The translations under genes were made by a program, and so were the position numbers. From assembly GCA_001179505.1 (NCBI GenBank), contig CDMY01000989.1, forward strand, positions 124,001 to 188,000: 64,000 nucleotides of DNA, given 5' to 3'. How positions within the stretch are numbered: the first letter of the stretch is position 1; every line of letters begins with the position of its first letter. Origin of the DNA: Vitrella brassicaformis (taxonomy: Eukaryota; Sar; Vitrellaceae). Below the pieces are notes generated by a model that saw only the letters and a program-made list of their open reading frames with translations, searched no databases and was not told where the DNA came from. Shown here piece by piece: positions 57,983 to 64,000 of the stretch.

Positions 57983-58086
57983 GAACAACTTGTCAGTCTG
58001 TGACGCTTTCGTTATTGGTTTATAGGCAGAGGAGCCGCAGAAGACAGAGGCGGCGCTGGCCGAAAATTGACAGCCCACACAACAAG

Positions 58087-58109
58087 AGCTGCTCATTCAG
58101 AGCTGCTCA
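58087..58109 (+). repeat. 23-nt direct repeat, copy 2
   Basis: Identical to 57939-57961. It lies about 75 bp upstream of the RPA1-like ATG. Confidence 0.85.
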
Positions 58110-58183
58110 ATCGCTGCTCAATCGCCTGCGCAGAGACGTCGACAGGAGCCGACAGGGCCCTGCAGGAGAGGAGGAGACAGTCA

Positions 58184-59654
58184 ATGGCGACGGCAACGCC
58201 ATTGGACATAGTTGGGTTGCTCACGGGGCAAGGGAGGGAGTCCAAGAAGCTGCGGGTGGCAAAGATCATCAACAAGACCCCCGCTGAGCTCAAGTAAGCA
58301 ATCCACGAGAGTTATCTGCATGTGTGCATTGCCAATAGCTGACAGATGATGTATGACGGCATGCATTATGCATGCAACTGTAGCTGTAAAGTACACGACG
58401 GGAGTCGCACCGCCTCATAGCCACCGACCTGCCGGCGGCCAAGGACATCGATAAGGGGGACTGCATAGTCATCAAAAACGTCCATGTCCGAGGCGACGGG
58501 TAGGATTCCATTGCATGCATGCACACATGTATGATGTGTATGTGTGTGCTCAGGCCTGGCAGGCACCTGCACGCCACCGCCGCTGAGCGGCAGCCCATGC
58601 TGCTCGCCGACCTGCGGGTCGGGCGGTCGGCGATGCAGGTCATTGAGGCCACGGTGACGTCAATGTGAGTGCCTGCAAGCACAGGATGGGATGCAGCGAG
58701 GGCTTGCGGCCGCCATTTCATTCCTTCTCTATCACCTGATGTGTCTCACTGTCCAGATCGCAGCTGGGCACCTGCAGCAACGGCAGCAGCATGTTTTTCT
58801 CTACACTAAGACAAGGGCAGGTGAGCACAGAAAGCGCTGATGACCATTCGATGTGTGTGTCGCATTCATGACTTGTGTGCTGATGTCAGGAGGAAATAAA
58901 AGGTGTGCGCCTTCGGGCAGGCCGCCACCGCACACTACAACAAGATGGCCAAGGACAAAGTAAGATGGCGACATTCACGGACACACAGGAGGCCTTGTAT
59001 TTCTTTATTGGTCTGTGTGCTGTTGACAGAAATACTGCCTAGCCGACTTCACCGTCAAACACAAAAACAAGTCAACACGATTATGGACAGAGACGTGGAC
59101 GCGCCATGCAACACACTGTCTGTTTCTCCTTCCTCAGGCAATACAACACGACAGGCCATCGCTACGAGATATACCTCGAGACCGACACCATCATACGAGA
59201 GTGTACGCATCCATCACATGATATGAAGCCCCCGTTGCACGCATACACACGGATGGAACTTCATGTTCGATGTCTCACTCTGCAGGTGCCCTCCCCCAGG
59301 CTGCCCCCGCCCCACCTGCTGCTCAAGCTGCCCCAGCCCCCGCTGCCGCTGGTGGTGCTGCTGCTGGCGCCCGACGACAGCGACAGATCCATGTAGGTTC
59401 AATCCTCAAATGCCTCTTTGCCGAAATGAGCGTCTTCTCCTTGCTCATTTCATCAGATGGTCGCCGTTGTGGCTGTCAATGGCGTTGCTGCCGCTCCCCC
59501 CGCCCTGCAGGGGCCAGGGTACGTCCTGGAGGACGTGACGGCCGCGATGGTGGCGCACATCAGCGACCTCCTGCGCCGCACTCCCATACGCACCGCCGCC
59601 ATGGCCACTGCCGCCACCTTAGGGCTCCCTCCTCAACACACCGGCGTGGTGCAG
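58184..59654 (+). CDS. RPA1 (RPA70)-like protein, N-terminal region and first OB fold only
   Basis: Starts MATATPLDIVGLLTGQGRES, then KKLRVAKIINKTPAEL, RLIATDLPAAKDIDKGDCIV, IKNVHVRGDG and LLADLRVGRSAMQVIEATV. The single-stranded-DNA-binding OB-A pattern follows over several small exons: ISQLGTCSNGSSMFFSTLRQ, VCAFGQAATAHYNKMAKDK, KYCLADFTVKHKN and QYNTTGHRYEIYLETDTIIR. This mirrors RPA1 ('f..el.D..G.I.. ..F...a..fy..l..gk.Y.ls...vk.an.qyn...n.YEi.f...t.i'). The exon ending GAG-T at 59202 joins in phase to an Ala/Pro linker (LPQAAPAPPAAQAAPAPAAA), then MVAVVAVNGVAAAPPALQGP. OB-B, OB-C and the Zn ribbon of full RPA1 are absent. It may be a truncated paralogue or the N-terminus of a fusion with the PARP-like segment. 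Confidence 0.55.
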
Positions 59655-60350
59655 ACAGGGCGATCGTTGCCTGCATTTTATATCGCGGTCGGTGTACGCA
59701 ACGAGCTCCGATGTTCTGAAACCGAATGCTGTAGGGGTAAGAAAGGACACGGACATAGATCCGTCGACTAATGAGTACTACATGTCCCACGGCACGATGA
59801 ACAATGCACTGTGATGCGTCGACTTGTGTGTGTCCGTACGTGTGTGCAGGGGATTTGGGGCGGCCTCGACCCACCCATGAGTAGCGGAATGCTGAGACAC
59901 GCATCATACTTTGCCACCCAGGCCTGCAAAAGGTGAGAGAAACACGTGACAACCATCAGCGCAGTCATTCATTGATGTATGTCGTGCCCACCAGTGAACT
60001 CACTCACCTTGGTGTGTGTCGATGCAGCGCACGCGTTTACGCAGCCGGGCAGAGGCGGTCTGAGGGTCATGCTGCTCTGCCGCGTGACGCTCGGCCGCCT
60101 ATTCGACGCACACGGGAATACCCGCAACGATGCGCCGGCGGCACCGCACGGCTTCGACAGCGTGCTGGCGAGGGAGGGGAGTACGGCCATCCGACTGCAC
60201 CACCACGAGGTGAGCTGAGCAGCACAGACACGGACACACGCAAGCAGGGATGTGATTGACGCGATGTCCCTCTCTCTGTGTGTGCAGATGGCCGTCTACG
60301 ACGTAGCCCAGTCGTATGTAGAATACCTGCTGTATTATCGTGATGTATAG
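59655..60350 (+). pseudogene. PARP (ADP-ribosyltransferase) catalytic-domain remnant
   Basis: Pieces of a PARP1/2-type catalytic domain in order: STNEYYMSHGTMNNAL (possible H-G-T), GIWGGLDPPMSSGMLRHASY followed by FATQACK (the Y-F-A position), HAFTQPGRGGLRVMLLCRVT, then LGR, PHGFDSVLAREGST, and HHHEMAVYDVAQSYVEYLLY, aligning with the E-x-x-V-Y-D-x-x-Q-x-x-x-x-Y-L end that carries the catalytic Glu. It ends RDV-TAG. The pieces do not splice in a single phase with the GT-AG sites I can find: the GIWGG exon needs phase 0 entry and the HAFTQ exon needs phase 1 after a phase 2 donor. That favours a decayed copy, though non-canonical splicing or indel errors could also explain it. Family identity is good; an intact gene is doubtful. 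Confidence 0.55.
59658..59693 (+). repeat. 36-nt dispersed repeat, copy 1
   Basis: 33 of 36 positions match 62659-62694. It begins just after an AG acceptor (GTGCAG), and in one frame encodes GDRCLHFISRSV. Confidence 0.85.
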
Positions 60351-60540
60351 ACGGGAGAATTCCTGTGAGACGGACGTGCCGTCGATGAGTAGAGGCGACT
60401 CATCTGCAGAGGACGTGAAGTGATACGACTGTCAACGTGGCTTAGTCGCATGTACGCGTGGATGAATTGGCCGGGGACACGTTCCGCTTCATTTGATTTT
60501 TCGATTCTCAACCATTTCCTGCAACGACATTTTCAACGAC

Positions 60541-61655
60541 ATGATTCGACTGATGCTGCCGCTCAAGACTGACATCAGTCCAGGTTCGGCAGAATGCAGA
60601 CAGAGACGATAGGACAAATCATGTCTGTCTGCCTGTCTCCCACGCGCAGACGACACAGGGCGCACTCTTCTGGCCTCCTCGGCCTTCGAGATAGCTCGCG
60701 TCTCTGTATGCTGTATACCGTCTCTGCTACGATGGGCGGCGGCCTGGTCATCAAGGGGATCTTTCTGGGGAACAAGAAGGAGTTTTCTCAGGGGTGGCGC
60801 CAGCCATCCCTTTTTACGAAGAATTACCGTCTTTTCCGTCGGGTGTGGCAGACTTATACGAGGGGCATAGATGTGGATTTCTCCCAAGTCGGCCAGGACG
60901 GAAGCCCTCCATCATCGGATGGAGACGGTGGGGGTGGAGATGGTGGGGGTGGGGGTGGTGGGGGTGGAGGCGGGGGTCCTCCGGCCACAACCACAGCTGC
61001 CGCAGCTGCCGCAGCTCCCTCAGTTGGGACGTCCTTGCAGCCGGCACCTTCGGTCTTTTGGCAAATCTACTCAACAAAACATCGATAGACCGAGCCTATA
61101 GCGTAGGCAGTGCTCCTGACAAGAGGTGAGTGAGCGAATGAGGACAGATCAGCATAGCACTGAGCACAGCACTAGTAATGTGTCGTTCACTCTGTTGTCA
61201 GGAATGGAAACGAGCAGAAGTGTGAGGGTGATTCATACCGCACAACCCCTCATTGTGCATTCCTTCCAGCTGCTGTGCTGTTGAATTCTTCGCCAGCTGC
61301 TGCTGCCATCGTGCCGCCGTGCCTCCCAAAGGCAAGTTGCTGCACGAAGCTGATAAAATAGGTACAGAAGGACCACGAGGAGAAGCCAGATGAGAAGCCG
61401 ACCCGCAGCGATGATGCACCGCATGGCTTTGTGGGATTCCTACGGTTTAGCGAGATATTCGGCTATGTTCTGCACTTCAGCGCCTGCAACCACCGCACCA
61501 ACGAGCACGTCACGCTCCAGCTCGAGAGCGTCATCCCCCGTGTGTTGGACTACCCCGAGGTGACTGACGGCCAGACGCACACCAAGGGCCCCCTTTATTT
61601 TTTGTGGGTATTCATCGACATCCTCACCATCATCTGGCGCGTCTGCCCGAAGTAA
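60541..61655 (+). other. Exon-like frames of an unrecognised gene or gene fragments
   Basis: MIRLMLPLKTDISP is followed by a donor, then candidate frames: MGGGLVIKGIFLGNKKEFSQ continuing GWRQPSLFTKNYRLFRRVWQ and a long Gly run, and later DEKPTRSDDAPHGFVGFLRF with SEIFGYVLHFSACNHRTNEH ending IIWRVCPK. The segments have protein-like composition, but I cannot link them through consistent splice phases or assign a family. They may belong to the AAA+ fragment downstream. Confidence 0.35.
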
Positions 61656-61726
61656 GACCTGCACAGATGCATGTTGTTTTTTTCCCAGGCCACCACAATG
61701 ACGGTGTGACACTGTATGTCCCTCAG

Positions 61727-62095
61727 GGAAAGGCCCCATTGCAAGCGCAGCTATTGATGCGGCACAGAGCAGTGGCATCATCCTCGTAGACGAGATCGAC
61801 AAGATCTGCAATAATCAGGTGCGTGTCGGTCAGCGTTTTCCAGGCGTGTCTCTCCACTTCATGGCCACTCATCTGTTGCGCAGGCCGGCCAGGCACTCCA
61901 GCATGCGCTGCTACCCCTGTTGGATGGCACAGACATCAAGACGAGCCTCGGTGAGGCGGAGGACGCATTGATTTGACATCTCATTTGTGTGTCCATTCAG
62001 GTACCGAGGTGGCGTCAGTGCTCAAAACACGGCAGAGGTTGCGGAGCGCCACTACCTCTACACGACCGGGAATGGTACAGAACCGCTCAATTTGA
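61727..62095 (+). pseudogene. AAA+ ATPase fragment (HslU/ClpX-type) without Walker A
   Basis: Three exons splice in phase: AIDAAQSSGIILVDEIDKIC (Walker B, hydrophobics plus D-E), then AGQALQHALLPLLDGTDIKT, then TEVASVLKTRQRLRSATTST, ending NRSI-stop. The first two match the HslU/ClpX order 'GIvfIDEIDKI ... gvQ.aLLpLleGt'. The upstream P-loop and the downstream sensor region are not found, so this cannot be a working ATPase as it stands. The GT-AG junctions are intact, which argues that decay, if any, is recent or that the rest lies in unrecognised exons. Confidence 0.5.
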
Positions 62096-63226
62096 TGCGA
62101 GGAACCCAATGATTATTCACAACAGGTTATTAATGGGTTTGTTTGACTGTGTGTGCACATTCACTGGAAAGTCCGTCCACTGGAGAGGCGGAGACTGATC
62201 GGAGAATTCTGTCAAATCAGTTGGTTGGCCTTTCTTGCGTGCAGTTCAGAAAGGCATCTGCGGATGGGAATTTGGTGGAGGCCTTCAAACAGTACAACAA
62301 GATGAAAGATGACTTCGTGAGTGAGGGAGGGCATAGGTGGCGGGCAATGGTGCGACAGGAGATGGCTCTCTTGCCTGTCTGTCTGTCTGTCTGTCTGCAG
62401 GCGGCCCTCGTCGCTCTAAGAGAGACTGAAGAGGCGGAGCATTGCTAGTGACCTACTCTGTGTTGGTTCGTTCGTGCAGGGCACCAGCACACTGGCTGGC
62501 AGTGCTCCTGCAGAAGCACCGACATCATCACCAACAGCGCCAGCAGCCGACCAGCAGCAGGGTGAGCGCGTTATGTCAGCAAGTGTCTGTGCTCGAGAAA
62601 AGAGCAGGCAGAAGGAGACGAAAGATGAGTGTGTATGTGTCTCTCCGTGCGCCAGGAAGGGCTATCGCTGCCTGCTTTTTATATCGCGGTCGGTCTTATA
62701 TTGGTCTTCCATCGCTGCCTATGACCTGCTGAGCAGCTCAACTGAACGGAGAGGAAGGTCGATTACGTGAGACATCGCATGGATTCGCCGTCGATGCTAT
62801 ATGCCGGATCTATCTGTGAGTGCCGCGGTCGTTGTCTGATGGCGATCAGGGGCCTCATTACGCAAGTGTAAGTGACGTCTCTTTTGCTTCTTCATTGTTG
62901 GTGCACTGGATGGTTCTTTCTTTGCTGTAAGACGTGTGTAGGAGCGTGGCCGAGGCATGGGGTGTGTGGCAGTGCTTGAGTACTTGGACGCTCGCTATGT
63001 CTTGGTGCGCTAGCTGTGACCGAGGCTTCTTTCTTTCCCTGGTGTGGACTCTTTAATTGTGTGGAAAGGTGACAGACAGTGCGGATTGATTCGATTCGCA
63101 TCCATCGATCGATCTTTACATAAGAGGTCGGAGTCAACACAAGCCACAAGCGTGTCCGTCCACCCATCTTGGTTTCACAAGCCACACACATATCCACCCA
63201 CCCCACAACACTCGATGTGACGTCGA
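62096..63226. other. Region with scattered plus-strand exon-like frames, then spacer
   Basis: Includes FRKASADGNLVEAFKQYNKM (about 62245-62320) bounded by AG and GT, an Ala/Pro/Gln segment at about 62480-62560, and the second copy of the 36-nt repeat. After about 62830 nothing coding is visible. The pieces could be the tail of the preceding fragmentary gene. Confidence 0.35.
62659..62694 (+). repeat. 36-nt dispersed repeat, copy 2
   Basis: Partner of 59658-59693. It also directly follows an AG acceptor (GCGCCAG) and in the same frame encodes GYRCLLFISRSV. Confidence 0.85.
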
Positions 63227-64000
63227 TCAAAGGCCAAAGTCCTTCCACCGGAAGTGGCGCAGCTCGAGCTTCTCAAACTCGTCAGCCTGCACGCGCCGTA
63301 TGGCGGCCGCCAGGCACTCCCGCGGAGAAAACCCACACACCCTCAGCAGCTCGCCCACCACCTCCCACAACACACTCTCATCCACTTGTGGGCCGGTTTC
63401 ATCATCCCGGTGGTCGCCGCCCGCACCTTCTGTCGCATCCGTCTGCACCAGAGGCAGCCTCGCGAGGATCTTCCTTCTGGTGCAGCAGATGACCTCGGCT
63501 TCGGCACTCCTGGTTGGGTGCAGCAGAGCAGCCACACAGACACCCAGAGAAGATACTTACAAGTGTGTGGATGAGTGTGTGGGTGGGTGGGTGGCTGACT
63601 TGATGAGTGCGTTCTTTCGTTTGCCGTCTTCTGGTGCGAAGAGCTGCTCCTCTCTGTCAACGAGCCACTCGTCAGCCGACACGTACTTGGGGACGAGGGC
63701 GGCCGTGATGTTGGGGTGCAGCAGCGTACGGCGACCCAACAGATTCGTGTACACCTCCTGAACACACACACACACAGGGAGAGAGAGAGTGTGTGATCAG
63801 TGTCTGCCTGTTGTCTGCTTGCCTGTCCACCGTACCTCCTTAATTTTCGGTTGAAGCAGCCCACATTCCCTCCGGAGCCACTCGATGACTCTGTTGTAGA
63901 CCAACCCATGGTCGACCTGCCGCTTGGGCTGCTCCGACGGCAGTGGGAGGCCGGCCAGTCTTGCCTCCTCGTCCATGGCGGCCTTCTTGGCCTCCTCCCA
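63227..64000 (-). CDS. Hypothetical protein, 3' part only (gene runs off the window)
   Basis: Visible exons from the right edge: EEAKKAAMDEEARLAGLPLP continuing KRQVDHGLVYNRVIEWLRRE and CGLLQPKIK; EVYTNLLGRRTLLHPNITAA with LVPKYVSADEWLVDREEQLF; and the last exon AEAEVICCTRRKILARLPLV, VDESVLWEVVGELLRVCGFS, AAAIRRVQADEFEKLELRHF, ending RWKDFGL-stop. Introns of about 70-100 bp carry GT/CA tracts. Composition is that of a soluble helical protein. I do not recognise the family, and the N-terminus lies beyond 64000. Confidence 0.65.

Noticed and set aside
61440-61811. Minus-strand open frame of 123 codons
   Set aside because: Antisense to in-phase plus-strand exons carrying the Walker B motif, and no splice sites or family match on the minus strand.

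Overview
This window is eukaryotic nuclear DNA. Nearly every gene is split by GT-AG introns of roughly 50-250 bp that are rich in CA/TG, CTGT and CACA simple repeats. Both strands carry closely packed genes, often head-to-head. The mix of genes (an HCF101-type Fe-S ATPase, N-terminal signal peptides including one with Phe after the predicted cleavage site as in plastid leaders of red-algal-derived plastids, DHHC acyltransferase, TFIIF, CH-domain protein) best fits a photosynthetic alveolate, most likely a chromerid such as Vitrella. That taxon is inferred from style, not from a database match. Coding joins below were read by eye from splice consensus and phase, so gene ends are firmer than internal exon borders.

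Layout. 0.1-8.2 kb: a six-exon D-2-hydroxyacid dehydrogenase (-) faces a long multi-CH-domain protein (+). 8.6-13.2 kb: a tandem universal stress protein, an unknown acidic/serine-rich protein and a small secreted protein, all (+). 13.2-15.6 kb: a repeat-rich gene desert. 15.6-18.9 kb: an HCF101-like DUF59-ParA-DUF971 protein (-), with a small signal-peptide-bearing coiled-coil gene (+) starting 16 bp away. 20.1-25.9 kb: a head-to-head pair of diverged paralogues of an unrecognised, Pro/Ala-rich, membrane-anchored family. 26.9-31 kb: a two-TM protein with an apparent frameshift and an ARM/HEAT-like protein. 31.3-35.4 kb: one gene made of six copies of an unrecognised 'WA' module. 35.5-38 kb: a coiled-coil RING protein whose last intron holds a perfect 30-bp hairpin. 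38.3-44 kb: a DHHC palmitoyltransferase (-) and a Mem_trans (auxin-efflux-carrier-like) transporter (+) interrupted by a 300-N assembly gap. 45.2-50.7 kb: an ankyrin/coiled-coil protein (-) and a secreted receptor-like protein (+) whose frame is broken. 51.4-57.4 kb: TFIIF beta and a HEATR3/SYO1-like repeat protein (-). 57.4-62.8 kb: a run of short (+) pieces resembling the RPA1 OB fold, a PARP catalytic tail and a HslU/ClpX-type AAA+ fragment. 63.2 kb to the end: the 3' part of an unknown (-) gene.

There is no operon logic here. Organisation is by divergent pairs sharing very short upstream regions. The most interesting stretches are the six-module gene, the paralogous Pro/Ala-rich pair, the intronic hairpin and the fragment cluster at 57-63 kb. 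Several apparent frame breaks (27.1, 31.7, 48.4, 48.6, 49.9 and 59-60 kb) could be true decay or consensus errors, and only reads or transcripts can separate those.
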